In this document: positions 6,286 through 13,718 of the stretch, piece after piece
Numbering within the stretch: the first letter of the stretch is position 1
Layout of the letters: the number at the start of each line of letters is the position of its first letter
DNA from: Nitrososphaera sp.
GTDB taxonomy: Archaea > Thermoproteota > Nitrososphaeria > Nitrososphaerales > Nitrososphaeraceae
NCBI GenBank assembly: GCA_022545875.1
Contig: JAKEIF010000187.1
Location: 1 to 15,801 of the forward strand
Length of the DNA: 15,801 nt
Direction: 5' to 3'
Position numbers and translations under genes: made by a program
Notes under the pieces: generated by a model
Told to the model about the DNA's origin: nothing
What the model saw: only the letters and a program-made list of their open reading frames with translations
Database searches by the model: none

Positions 6286-8100
6286 CTAGTGAACTCTTGC
6301 TTCGTCGGTGTAAAAGATGGCTTCATTAGCTCTCTGCTCTGCGCCAGAAACCAAAGCTAGTATCGATTTTTCAAGAATTTCGGAATTAGGCTCTGAACCT
6401 TCGCTGTTGCCAGCTAAAACCAAGTACAGCCTCATGCCCGAGCCCAAGACATCGCCGAGTTCCTGATTGACGGTAGCAGTATAAGGCCGAAGCGCGCCGC
6501 GGAATACCTCTGACCTCGCCCTGGCCGTCCCGGAAATCTTTTTCCCGACGGGGGCATCGGGTCCGACAATTACGACAAAGCCCGTCGAGCCCTTGTACTT
6601 GGATGGTTCCTGGAGAGCTCCCTCGGGGGCCATTGCAATCACTGCTTCTCTTGTAACTAGCCCGGGAATGTAGATGAAATTTTCAACAAGTGAGTCCCAT
6701 TGCTTCCGTGTTAGCGAGCCAAGCGGAGTGTTATAATCATAGTCGCCTGTAAAATGGACTACTGCATCAATCTGCCCGAACTTTGTTCGCGCGGTGTTTA
6801 GTATCCTTCTAATAGCTTCCTCGTCAAGGAGATCAATCGCATGGCTATGGAATTCTGAATATTCTTTCATATCGCCCTGGTTGCGTGGAAGCACAATTAC
6901 CTGTTTTGCCCCTGCCGACTGAATGGCTTTTGCAACCCTCTTTACCCTCTGGATATCTTTCTCAGCACTGGAGCTCGTTGTGAGTACAATGACCTTGTCC
7001 TTCAAGTTTGGCTCAGCGTTGCCATTGACAGCCGTTCCTACGATGGGTTTGACAGGATAAAACACCCTGTCATTAGGTATCACTCTGCCGTTGATGAGCT
7101 TGCTAATTTTTTCGTCGCAGAGGTTCATCACCATGTCCGCAACGTCTTCTTGCGTTAGGAATTCTCCATCAACAATCATCTTGCTCGTATTGTTCTGAAT
7201 TTTTTCAGCGATCTCTTGGATCTTAGCGAGGGCGCCCGAGACTGTTGTCGCGATTTTTCCAACCTCTTCCTCGGACTCTTGCTTTCTTGTACTTGAGATA
7301 TCCATCGCAACCTGCCGGATTCCCTTTGAGACAACATCATCTGGTTCGCCAAGGAGCGGTAAAGCCCCCGCGGTCACTTTTTCTACCTCGACAGAGCTAA
7401 GGCCGGGATAGCCTCCAACGCGGAGAAATTCCGCTGCGGCCTTTGGGTAAACGGTCTTGTATATCCTGTCAGAGTGAACTGGACCGGGGTTGGTCGATAT
7501 CGACCTGATTCCGCGCTCTGCCAATTCCCAGGCCAGCGCCTCCGCAAGTCTATTTTTTGCGCCCTGCGCTGCGGTATAAGGCGTCCTAAACCTGTATGGC
7601 CTCTGCTCGTACCGATTCTCTTCAGTAAAGAAAGTTGCGATGGTTATTATCTTGCCTCCCTTCTCCATGGAATCCAATCCGGCCCTAGAAGTCCAAAAGG
7701 TGCCGGTCAGGTGTATTGCGACTGCTTCACGAAATTCCTTTACGCTTGCATTCGTGAACGTTTTTACCGGCCCTGATACTCCGGCGTTATTGACTATAAT
7801 GTCTACCTTGCCGAATTGCTGTCTAACGCCTTCAAACATCTTGTTTATGCCTTCTTCGTCGGCGACGTCAACACCCGGAAAAGCGACTACCTTGGCAGCG
7901 GATTTTGCAGAAGCCATGACTTCTGCAAGCATCTTCGAGGCTTGGTCAAGTGGCTCTTTTCTCCTGCCCATTATTACGATGTTGGCCCCATGTTCGGCAA
8001 ACTTTTTTGCAATAGCCTGCCCGATGCCTGTGCCGCTACCAGTCACTACAACAGTTTTACCGCTAAATTTTAAACCTGTCAATAGACTTTCCTTCTCCAC
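6286..8100 (-). CDS. Tandem short-chain dehydrogenase/reductase protein, malonyl-CoA reductase N-half-like
   Basis: The 604-residue protein holds two SDR-like Rossmann domains. The first (about 10-270) has the cofactor motif TGSGTGIG at 20-27, NNAG at 104-107, Tyr175 of the active-site motif and the NPGPVHSDRI stretch at 204-213. The second (about 365-600) lacks the glycine motif and is degenerate. From memory, the order and several stretches (PGP..SDRI, the SDR pair, total length) resemble the N-terminal half of the bifunctional Chloroflexus malonyl-CoA reductase, which reduces malonate semialdehyde to 3-hydroxypropionate. That would suit the thaumarchaeal 3-hydroxypropionate/4-hydroxybutyrate cycle, but this is inference. 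Against normal catalysis, the YxxxK lysine is Gln179 and the usual catalytic Ser aligns with Ala155. The start is GTG at 8098-8100, 26 nt after a TATA box, so the mRNA is probably leaderless. Confidence 0.8.
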   Translation of the reverse strand: MEKESLLTGLKFSGKTVVVTGSGTGIGQAIAKKFAEHGANIVIMGRRKEPLDQASKMLAEVMASAKSAAKVVAFPGVDVADEEGINKMFEGVRQQFGKVDIIVNNAGVSGPVKTFTNASVKEFREAVAIHLTGTFWTSRAGLDSMEKGGKIITIATFFTEENRYEQRPYRFRTPYTAAQGAKNRLAEALAWELAERGIRSISTNPGPVHSDRIYKTVYPKAAAEFLRVGGYPGLSSVEVEKVTAGALPLLGEPDDVVSKGIRQVAMDISSTRKQESEEEVGKIATTVSGALAKIQEIAEKIQNNTSKMIVDGEFLTQEDVADMVMNLCDEKISKLINGRVIPNDRVFYPVKPIVGTAVNGNAEPNLKDKVIVLTTSSSAEKDIQRVKRVAKAIQSAGAKQVIVLPRNQGDMKEYSEFHSHAIDLLDEEAIRRILNTARTKFGQIDAVVHFTGDYDYNTPLGSLTRKQWDSLVENFIYIPGLVTREAVIAMAPEGALQEPSKYKGSTGFVVIVGPDAPVGKKISGTARARSEVFRGALRPYTATVNQELGDVLGSGMRLYLVLAGNSEGSEPNSEILEKSILALVSGAEQRANEAIFYTDEARVH

Positions 8101-8120
8101 AGAATCGGCAACGGCAGAGG

Positions 8121-8130
8121 ACTATTAAAG
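8121..8130 (-). promoter_or_regulatory. TATA-like box for the tandem SDR gene
   Basis: The minus-strand reading CTTTAATAGT is centred 26 nt before the GTG at 8100. This spacing predicts a leaderless transcript and supports that start. It also suggests the SDR gene has its own promoter apart from the purine operon upstream. Confidence 0.55.
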
Positions 8131-8175
8131 CTAACTTTGATTCAAAATTGATCCATTTGCACTGGAGGATACTCG

Positions 8176-8580
8176 TTAGGCTTTGACGCCCATGTCTGCT
8201 AATTTCTGTTTGATATGGGTGGCAATTCTGTCCGCGATTTCGAACATCGTTTCATTGAATGCCAGCTTGTCTTCGTGCAGCCATTTCCCGTAGATCCGGA
8301 CATGGGTATCTTGGGGATCAATTCGTATCTCTCCTTGCCCTAACAATACTTCCTTTAACATGTCAGTCAGTTTTGTGTCTGCCTGCAGACGCTCGGAGAA
8401 CTTTCCTGCGCCCACCCACTTGACTCCAATTACGCGCTTGTTTCCAAGGCGACCCTTAGTTATTGGCACACAGTGAGCTAGGAGGTTGTGATTGTCATCG
8501 CTTTCGGCCTCGACGATGTAGTGGACTTGGTAGTATTGTAGGCTACCATAAGGAAGAGGAGCAGGATCGGGTTTCCCCAT
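8176..8580 (-). CDS. Uncharacterised 134-residue protein, last gene of the purK-purE operon
   Basis: I do not recognise a family. From the ATG at 8578-8580 the protein has 134 residues. It opens with a proline-rich stretch (GKPDPAPLPYG), followed by alternating beta-like segments (QYYQVHYIVEAES, RVIGVKWVGAGKF, DTHVRIYGKWL) and a long amphipathic C-terminal helix. It has one cysteine, no metal motif, no signal peptide and no membrane helix, so a soluble alpha/beta protein is likely. An in-frame TTG at 8589 would add three residues and overlap the previous gene's stop as TTGA, the same junction used by purE, so that start is also possible. The gene follows the 96-residue frame by 5 nt and belongs to the transcription unit beginning with purK, which suggests but does not prove a link to purine metabolism. 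Confidence 0.65.
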   Translation of the reverse strand: MGKPDPAPLPYGSLQYYQVHYIVEAESDDNHNLLAHCVPITKGRLGNKRVIGVKWVGAGKFSERLQADTKLTDMLKEVLLGQGEIRIDPQDTHVRIYGKWLHEDKLAFNETMFEIADRIATHIKQKLADMGVKA

Positions 8581-8585
8581 GTTAA

Positions 8586-8876
8586 TCAATTCCTTTGTAG
8601 TATCTGCACAAAATCTACGTTTCTTCCTCTTACCTTGATAATGCCCTTGTTAGTTGTAAACCTTGAAGTCAGTGCAAACATGTGGCTGTACGGCGGGCTT
8701 TGTTCAAGCGCATGCGACCCTATTTCGAGAGGCTGGCATGGAATTCCCGCCTTCTCCATTTGGTTTGCAAGTTGGCTGTTTAGGTTTGATTTTCGCACAA
8801 CAACCGGCTCTATATCACCATGTCCGTGTTCTTCTACTTTTTTGTGCTCCACGAGGATGTAGGAAATACTAGCCAC
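8586..8876 (-). CDS. Uncharacterised 96-residue protein downstream of purE
   Basis: No known family is apparent. The frame starts at GTG (8874-8876), 12 nt after the purE stop, and runs 96 residues to a TGA that touches the next gene. The N-terminal part contains a charged HKKVEEHGHGD stretch with several histidines. The rest mixes short beta-like segments (EPVVVRK, HMFALTSRF, KGIIKVRG) with a helix around residues 30-43. There is one cysteine and no membrane segment. The close packing between purE and the 134-residue gene supports co-transcription with purK-purE. The two small proteins may work together, but this is inference from order alone. Confidence 0.6.
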   Translation of the reverse strand: MASISYILVEHKKVEEHGHGDIEPVVVRKSNLNSQLANQMEKAGIPCQPLEIGSHALEQSPPYSHMFALTSRFTTNKGIIKVRGRNVDFVQILQRN

Positions 8877-8888
8877 AAATAAATTCTA

Positions 8889-9416
8889 CTACTTGTCTGA
8901 GGACATTCTTTTCAGATATGCTTCTGCCCCTATCTTTCCAAGAAGTTCGTCTTTTTTCAGAACTGCCGTTTCTAGATTCTTCTTGTATCGCTCAATCCTC
9001 TCCGCGATGGGAGGATGCGCGACGCCGAGAATCTGACATGCCAGAATCGCCGCATTCTTGGCTCCGTTTATTGCCATCGTAGCAACGGGCACACCTGGAG
9101 GCATCTGCGCAATTGACAAGAGCGAGTCAAGACCATCAAGGCTTTTAGTCTTAATTGGAACGCCTATGACTGGCAGTGATGTCAGGGAGGCAATCATGCC
9201 AGGCAGGTGTGCTGCTCCCCCCGCGCCTGCAATGATCACTTGAATGCCTTTCTTTTTTGCATCGCTTGCATAATTGACCATTTTCCGCGTAGTCCTGTGT
9301 GCAGAAACAATTTCGATGGTATGGAGAACATCAAGCTCGTCCAGGAAATCCTGTGCATCTTTCATCACAGTCAAGTCAGAGTCGCTGCCCATGATGATTC
9401 CAACTAGGGGTTTCAA
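8889..9416 (-). CDS. purE: N5-carboxyaminoimidazole ribonucleotide mutase
   Basis: PurE moves the carboxyl group of N5-CAIR to give CAIR in de novo purine synthesis. The 175-residue product shows all the class I signatures: GSDSDLTVM at 10-18, SAHRTTRKM around residue 40, [12 protein letters not shown] for substrate binding, and LPVIGVPI. The C-terminal extension of about 20 residues after the core is charged and helical ([20 protein letters not shown]). The start is TTG at 9414-9416, overlapping the TGA of purK as TTGA, which indicates translational coupling. The presence of purK directly upstream fits the class I (ATP-using PurK plus mutase) route instead of a direct AIR carboxylase. Confidence 0.95.
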   Translation of the reverse strand: MKPLVGIIMGSDSDLTVMKDAQDFLDELDVLHTIEIVSAHRTTRKMVNYASDAKKKGIQVIIAGAGGAAHLPGMIASLTSLPVIGVPIKTKSLDGLDSLLSIAQMPPGVPVATMAINGAKNAAILACQILGVAHPPIAERIERYKKNLETAVLKKDELLGKIGAEAYLKRMSSDK

Positions 9417-10573
9417 GCTGACTTTGCTCCACTTTGCACTAGACGGATCGCATTGCGGGCTTTTCTTGCTCTGGTCCGGGCTTCCTCGCGTGTCCCCCCT
9501 ATAGCCGTGATGTGGCCCAACTTTCTCTGCGGTTTTGAAGTTGCCTTGCCATAGATGTAGAGTTTGACACCTGGGACCTTGGCAGCATTGCTGAGGCCTT
9601 CCACAGTGTAGCTGCCCTCCCAGCCTTGTGGGCCCAATATGTTAATCATTGCTGCTGGAGTGAGGAGGCGCGGCTTGGCAAGCGGCAAGTCCAGAACCGC
9701 TCGCAGGTGCTGCTCAAACTGTGAAATGGAACATGCTTCGTTGGAATAGTGACCAGAATTATGTGGCCTTGGAGCAACCTCGTTCAATAAAACATCTCCT
9801 TTCTTTGTTACAAACATCTCGATCCCAAAGATGCCGGCGCCATGCAAGACGCTCATTGCCTTTTCTGCCAGCCTCTTTGCTTTTAACTCTACCTTGCGCC
9901 CTACCCTTGCAGGAACTATAGTTGTGTCGAGAATGCTGTTCTTATGCGTATTTTCGGCGACTGGAAATGATTCTATTTGCCCACTTGGGTTCCTTGCCAC
10001 CATGATCGATATTTCCTTTGCAAACGGAATGAATTCTTCAACCATGCACTGTTTTCCGGAAAAGTACCTGAGGCCTTCGGAGACGTAGTCTCTTGATTTT
10101 ACCAGAAAATTGCCCCTACCATCGTAGGAATCCTCGCAGGCTTTTAGCATCATGGGAAACCCAAATCTTTGAGATATGTTATGCAGATCCTTTTCACTAT
10201 TAACCAACGCAAAATCTGGAACGACTACCTTGTGATCCTTCAAGAACGACTTTTGTCTGAATTTGGTTTGGATTATCCTTAGAGTCTCAGGGGCGGGTCT
10301 GACTGGGTAGTTTTGCGATTCGAGCTGCTGTAGGGCGGAAGAATTCGCAAGTTCTATTTCATAGGTGAGTACATCGCATTCGCCGGCCAATTTCATGATC
10401 GCATTTTCGTCCTTAAAGTCGGCAACGATCTGCTCATCTGCGATCTTTGAAGCAGGGCAGTTGACGGTAGGATCCAGTATGACTATTTTGAAAGACATCC
10501 TCCTTGCTTCATGTGCGATCATTTTGCCAAGCTGCCCGCCGCCGATTATTCCGACGCAGGTTGGGCGAGCCAT
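9413..10573 (-). CDS. purK: N5-carboxyaminoimidazole ribonucleotide synthase
   Basis: PurK uses ATP and bicarbonate to carboxylate AIR, giving the substrate of PurE. It is an ATP-grasp enzyme. From the ATG at 10571-10573 there are 386 residues, opening [18 protein letters not shown] with the nucleotide-binding loop at 11-16. The ATP-grasp centre shows [13 protein letters not shown] and [18 protein letters not shown], and the metal-binding end has [18 protein letters not shown], the clearest PurK signature. An in-frame TTG at 10600 would add nine residues (MSAINESLN) and fits a TATA-like box at 10628-10635, so the longer start remains possible. I prefer the ATG because it matches the usual distance to the GGGQLG loop. 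It heads the operon purK-purE-orf-orf and is divergent from purC. Confidence 0.93.
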   Translation of the reverse strand: MARPTCVGIIGGGQLGKMIAHEARRMSFKIVILDPTVNCPASKIADEQIVADFKDENAIMKLAGECDVLTYEIELANSSALQQLESQNYPVRPAPETLRIIQTKFRQKSFLKDHKVVVPDFALVNSEKDLHNISQRFGFPMMLKACEDSYDGRGNFLVKSRDYVSEGLRYFSGKQCMVEEFIPFAKEISIMVARNPSGQIESFPVAENTHKNSILDTTIVPARVGRKVELKAKRLAEKAMSVLHGAGIFGIEMFVTKKGDVLLNEVAPRPHNSGHYSNEACSISQFEQHLRAVLDLPLAKPRLLTPAAMINILGPQGWEGSYTVEGLSNAAKVPGVKLYIYGKATSKPQRKLGHITAIGGTREEARTRARKARNAIRLVQSGAKSA

Positions 10574-10627
10574 GTTAAGACTCTCGTTGATCGCACTCAA
10601 TGACCGTAGGCTCTTCGGCGTAGCAGC

Positions 10628-10660
10628 GTTAAAAGTCTTTCAACATAAGATTATTTATTG
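10628..10660. promoter_or_regulatory. Divergent promoter region between purK and purC
   Basis: For purC, GATTATTTATTG at 10649-10660 is centred about 29 nt before the ATG at 10684, predicting a leaderless mRNA. For purK, the minus-strand reading CTTTTAAC at 10628-10635 lies about 32 nt before the TTG at 10600. The first element also reads as a TATA-like box on the minus strand. No operator palindrome was noticed here. Confidence 0.45.
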
Positions 10661-10683
10661 ACCGGCGGGTTACAGCTAAAGTA

Positions 10684-11517
10684 ATGAGACTCTTGCGCCA
10701 GGGAAAAGTTAAGGATATTTACGAAATGGAAGATGGAAACATACTATTTCATTTCTCTGACAGGGTTTCAGCCTTTGATGTGAAAATGTCTACACCAATA
10801 CCCAGAAAGGGCGAAGTGCTTTGTAAATTCGGCCAATTCTGGTTCGACAATCTGGGTATCAAAAATCACATGCTTGAGGTGAGAGGGAAAGATAGAATGT
10901 TGGTCAAGCGACTCAAGATGCTGCCCATAGAGTGCGTCGTCCGGGGTTATTTTTATGGAAGCTTTGCCGAACGGTATGAGAATTTCTTAGGAAGGGACCT
11001 GCCCCTAGGGTACAAACCAATCCTGGCTGCAAAACTGCCCGCCCCGATATTCGACCCTACCACGAAATCCGAAGAACACGACATTCCAATATCAAAAAAT
11101 GACATCATATCATCAAAATTGCTCTCTGAGCGAGAGTATGACTACCTGAGGGATACTTCGATAACCCTTTATGAAAAAATGAGTGATATTATTGAAAAAG
11201 CAGGCTTCCTTATTGCTGACGTTAAATTCGAATTTGGAAGGGACGATACCGGCGAGATTGTCCTCGGTGACTCTCTAGGGCCCGATGAATTCAGGCTTTG
11301 GCGCAAGGATGACTACTCGCCGGGGAAAATCCAGGAGAGCTACGATAAGCAACTGTTGCGTGACTGGCTAATAAAATCAGGATTCAAACAAGAAGTCGAT
11401 AGGCTAGCCAATCACGGTAAAAAGCCACCTTCGCCAGAGATTGACCCCCAAATCGTTAGCGAGTTGAGCCGAAGGTATGTTCTTGCATACGAGCGGATTT
11501 CTGGTCGCAAACTTTAG
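10684..11517 (+). CDS. purC: SAICAR synthase (phosphoribosylaminoimidazole-succinocarboxamide synthase)
   Basis: PurC joins CAIR with aspartate using ATP to form SAICAR, the step after PurE. The 277-residue product has the opening GKVKDIYE at 7-14, which binds ATP, then SDRVSAFD at 25-32, VVRGYFYGSF at 85-94, the TTKSEEHD substrate stretch at 126-133, and LIADVKFEFG at 176-185. The C-terminal LGDSLGPDEFRLW at 194-206 replaces the more usual DE...TPDSSRFW form but keeps its position. Length is at the upper end for the family. ATG start at 10684, with a TATA-like box at leaderless distance. It diverges from purK, so the three consecutive steps from AIR to SAICAR are encoded around one short intergenic region. 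Confidence 0.95.
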   Translation: MRLLRQGKVKDIYEMEDGNILFHFSDRVSAFDVKMSTPIPRKGEVLCKFGQFWFDNLGIKNHMLEVRGKDRMLVKRLKMLPIECVVRGYFYGSFAERYENFLGRDLPLGYKPILAAKLPAPIFDPTTKSEEHDIPISKNDIISSKLLSEREYDYLRDTSITLYEKMSDIIEKAGFLIADVKFEFGRDDTGEIVLGDSLGPDEFRLWRKDDYSPGKIQESYDKQLLRDWLIKSGFKQEVDRLANHGKKPPSPEIDPQIVSELSRRYVLAYERISGRKL

Positions 11518-11795
11518 CTCAATTTACAACCTGCTTTTCACCTAGTTCATTAGGCGACGAAGCGCCGAAATGGCCCTAGACTATATTCTGCACGCTGGCA
11601 GGCCGCAAAAATGGCTCCGGCCAATTTTGCACCTAAATAGATAGTAATAATACAAATTAATTCATATTGGTGGCACCAATGCCATATAGTCAGTAGGTTA
11701 TTGATAGCACAATGACATACATCATACCGTTAACCTTTTTGCCTAAACTATCTGATAACTGTGCTTAGTAGCAAGCTTGCGCGCCAGATTGCTGA
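11518..11795. other. Intergenic region with a 15-bp palindrome
   Basis: I find no credible gene here; a 24-codon frame at 11570 is unsupported. The region holds a possible short hairpin (GGCCG at 11601-11605 with CGGCC at 11618-11622), an A/T-rich stretch around 11636-11665, and the perfect inverted repeat at 11666-11680 listed separately. The last 50 bases should carry the promoter of the winged-helix gene, but no strong TATA box is visible. Confidence 0.5.
11666..11680. promoter_or_regulatory. Perfect 7+1+7 palindrome, candidate operator
   Basis: ATTGGTG, one G, then CACCAAT form an exact inverted repeat. An overlapping second pair, TGGCA at 11671-11675 and TGCCA at 11680-11684, adds further dyad symmetry. 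The site lies about 115 nt before the winged-helix regulator gene and about 150 nt after purC. Its size and symmetry fit a dimeric winged-helix repressor site; binding by the adjacent regulator is inference. Confidence 0.4.
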
Positions 11796-12362
11796 ATGGC
11801 AGAACCTCTGTTGCAAAGGAACGTTCGCGTTAGGCGGATAATCGCAGTTGACCAGAAAACCGCACAGGCTCTGGGCGATCCGGTAAGAATGCAGATCTTG
11901 GAAGCCCTGGCTCATAAGCCAATGTCTGCCGAAGAATTGACAAAGGCGCTTGCCAGTGCTGGTCAAAAAAAGGCAATAACAACCATAAGGCATCATCTTG
12001 ATGCCCTGAAAAACGCGGGTCTTATCGAAACCACAAAGATGGTTGAAGTTCGTGGTGCAGTAATGAAATATTATGGCCCGGTGGTCAGGGTGTTCGATTT
12101 TGATACGCCATCGGGAACTGACGACATACACTCCAAGTTAATACAAGAAACAAGCTCCAAACTCCTAAAGATCTTGCGGAGCATCCAAGTGGACAAAAGG
12201 TTTCTGTCAGGATTTGAGAAGAACAATGTGGCATGCCCCTTTTGCAAGGGCAATCACTCCAGAGAAAAGGCAGCAATGGAAATCCTCAACTATTCCCTTG
12301 CAAGAGCAATGGAAGGTGGCGATTATGCAGGACTCCTTGCTCTAGGAAAGGAAGCTCGGTAA
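11796..12362 (+). CDS. Winged helix-turn-helix (ArsR-like) transcriptional regulator with CPFC tail
   Basis: The 188-residue protein carries a winged helix-turn-helix at about 19-95. It begins with QALGDPVRMQILEAL (24-38), the typical first helices of ArsR-type regulators, followed by MSAEELTKAL and the recognition-helix region TTIRHHLDALKNAGL (62-76), with a wing ending near MKYYGPV. Residues 109-140 are helical and probably dimerise. The tail has CPFCKGNH at 147-154, which could bind zinc or act as a thiol switch, but only one cysteine pair is present, so a site would need the nearby histidine or a second subunit. The N-terminal VRVRRI stretch is basic. The ligand is unknown. A perfect palindrome upstream (11666-11680) is a candidate target. 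The gene converges with the DUF371 gene. Confidence 0.8.
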   Translation: MAEPLLQRNVRVRRIIAVDQKTAQALGDPVRMQILEALAHKPMSAEELTKALASAGQKKAITTIRHHLDALKNAGLIETTKMVEVRGAVMKYYGPVVRVFDFDTPSGTDDIHSKLIQETSSKLLKILRSIQVDKRFLSGFEKNNVACPFCKGNHSREKAAMEILNYSLARAMEGGDYAGLLALGKEAR

Positions 12363-12373
12363 ATCAGGCCAAA

Positions 12374-12390
12374 CCTGTCCACCACAGGTG
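12374..12390. terminator. Short hairpin between two convergent genes
   Basis: ACCTGT at 12374-12379 and ACAGGT at 12385-12390 form a perfect six-pair stem with a five-base loop, 12 nt after the winged-helix gene's stop and about 26 nt from the 3' end of the convergent DUF371 gene. It has no T-run, and archaeal termination is usually T-rich, so a terminator role is only a suggestion. Confidence 0.25.
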
Positions 12391-12415
12391 AACCATGATG
12401 CTATTGAAAAATGCC

Positions 12416-12835
12416 CTATTCAACTGAAACTCTGAACAGACCAGTCATCGTGCTATCCTGAAGTAGCCTTACCATGCTTCTCGGCAGATCTGATGACGCC
12501 CTGTCACAACCTACGGACATTGTACGAGGACACGCGAACCGTGTCTTGCGGATAACGATGTCGTTTTTGTTGAGCAAGCTAAGTCTGTCGTCGCCATATC
12601 CAGAGACCACGTATGATTCGTTCTCTACAATAATCTCGACCTTAATCAACGTGCCCGCGCTTTTCACACCTTTCTTGACAGCTTCGTCAAGGTCTGCGCA
12701 AGCCTTGTTAGCACCTACTCCAATGATGCAGTCCCCCCGGAGGCTGAGATGATCGTCCCTTGTTATCTCTAGAGTTCGCGCATGAAGCGATAAAACATTC
12801 GGATGACCGCGAAATTTGATCTCATCCTCAACCAT
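12416..12835 (-). CDS. DUF371 family protein
   Basis: The 139-residue product matches the archaeal DUF371 family by its characteristic layout: FRGHPNVLSLHARTLEITRD near the N terminus, then GDCIIGVGANKACADLDE, then a strand-rich centre (KVEIIVENESYVVSGYGD) and a C-terminal RASSDLPRSMVRLLQ segment. The length is normal for the family. The function is unknown; members are small soluble proteins without a recognised catalytic motif. ATG start at 12833-12835, with a TATA-like box 27 nt away, so probably a leaderless mRNA. It diverges from psmA, with less than 100 nt between the two starts, which leaves room for control from a common region. Confidence 0.85.
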   Translation of the reverse strand: MVEDEIKFRGHPNVLSLHARTLEITRDDHLSLRGDCIIGVGANKACADLDEAVKKGVKSAGTLIKVEIIVENESYVVSGYGDDRLSLLNKNDIVIRKTRFACPRTMSVGCDRASSDLPRSMVRLLQDSTMTGLFRVSVE

Positions 12836-12857
12836 GTAAACTAACCCATTCCATGGC

Positions 12858-12866
12858 TATTAAAAT
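12858..12866 (-). promoter_or_regulatory. TATA-like box for the DUF371 gene
   Basis: The minus-strand reading ATTTTAATA is centred about 27 nt before the ATG at 12835, the spacing for a leaderless transcript. Confidence 0.5.
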
Positions 12867-12895
12867 CAAGCTTGTTTTTGCAACGATCGAGGTAA

Positions 12896-12903
12896 ACTTA
12901 AAT
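12896..12903 (+). promoter_or_regulatory. TATA-like box for psmA
   Basis: ACTTAAAT is centred about 31 nt before the TTG at 12931, which predicts a leader of only a few bases and supports the TTG as the true start. Confidence 0.45.
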
Positions 12904-12930
12904 GGAACGTGGCAAAAAAAGTAGATCGAA

Positions 12931-13665
12931 TTGTTACCAGCAGCAGCGGGATATGACCGAGCAATTACTGTATTCTCTCCTGATGGGAGACTTTACCAGG
13001 TAGAATACGCTATTGAAACTGTCAGACGAGGAACACTTGCCATAGGTATCAAATGCAAGGGAGGAGTTATCTTGGCGGTGGAGGAAAAAGCGAGAAAACT
13101 CCAAATTTCAAACGTTACTCAAAAGATATTCCAAGTAGATGACCACATTGGAGTCGCCGCGGCGGGATACATCCCAGACGCACGGACACAGGTGGACCAC
13201 GCTCGGTTCTTCGCCCAAAGCAACAGACTCATTTATGACGAGCCCGTTGATGTGGAAGGCGTTGCAAAGAACCTTGCAGACATGGCTCAGCAATTTACAC
13301 AGTATGCTGGCGTAAGACCCTTTGGTGTCGCGCTTATTCTTGCAGGAGTTGACAAAAACGGATCTTCGTTATTCCTGACCGACCCAAGCGGCACCTATAT
13401 CGGCTATGACGCTGTCGCCATTGGAGCAGGAAGCGATCAGGTTACGGAATTCCTTGAAAAGAATTACAAGCCAGAAGTAGACCTTGACGAAGCCGCTTCG
13501 TTGGCTATTGAATCTATCTATCTTGTTAGCGAGGAGAAGACAGGGACAAGACACCTAAAGATGGCCGTAATTGACGCAAACAAGACCATGCGCAAAGTTG
13601 AAGAAGAGGACATTGAACGCTATGCATCGATGGCCAGAGAACGAACTAGCAAGCGCGGCGCCTAA
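12931..13665 (+). CDS. psmA: Proteasome alpha subunit
   Basis: Seven copies of this 244-residue protein form each outer ring of the 20S proteasome and gate substrate entry. The N terminus is diagnostic: GYDRAITVFSPDGRLYQVEY at 7-26. Choosing the TTG at 12931 puts the gate residues at Tyr8, Asp9 and Arg10, exactly as in the Thermoplasma subunit, and an in-frame TAG at 12922 excludes a longer form. Lys65 (TQKIFQVDD) corresponds to the lysine that receives the C-terminal HbYX motif of the regulatory ATPase. YAGVRPFGVALILAG at 115-129 and a charged C-terminal tail complete the family pattern. As expected for alpha subunits there is no propeptide or Thr1. It lies about 10 kb from the beta-type gene on the same strand, and its ATPase partner is outside the window. 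Confidence 0.95.
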   Translation: MLPAAAGYDRAITVFSPDGRLYQVEYAIETVRRGTLAIGIKCKGGVILAVEEKARKLQISNVTQKIFQVDDHIGVAAAGYIPDARTQVDHARFFAQSNRLIYDEPVDVEGVAKNLADMAQQFTQYAGVRPFGVALILAGVDKNGSSLFLTDPSGTYIGYDAVAIGAGSDQVTEFLEKNYKPEVDLDEAASLAIESIYLVSEEKTGTRHLKMAVIDANKTMRKVEEEDIERYASMARERTSKRGA

Positions 13666-13718
13666 ATCGAGTAATGCCAGCCGTTGTTCAGTGATGCTCG
13701 CGGGCGCGGCGTAATGGC

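Noticed and set aside
7474..8128. Long plus-strand frames inside the SDR gene
   Set aside because: They are antisense to a clearly coding region with recognisable SDR motifs and carry no motif of their own.
11601..11622. GGCCG/CGGCC hairpin as a purC terminator
   Set aside because: Only five pairs with a 12-base loop and no clear T-run; could be chance.
11570..11644. 24-codon frame after purC
   Set aside because: Too short, with no ribosome binding site or TATA box at the right place and no motif.
12416..13665. DUF371 and psmA as a functional pair
   Set aside because: They are divergent with separate TATA boxes; proximity alone does not support a shared role.
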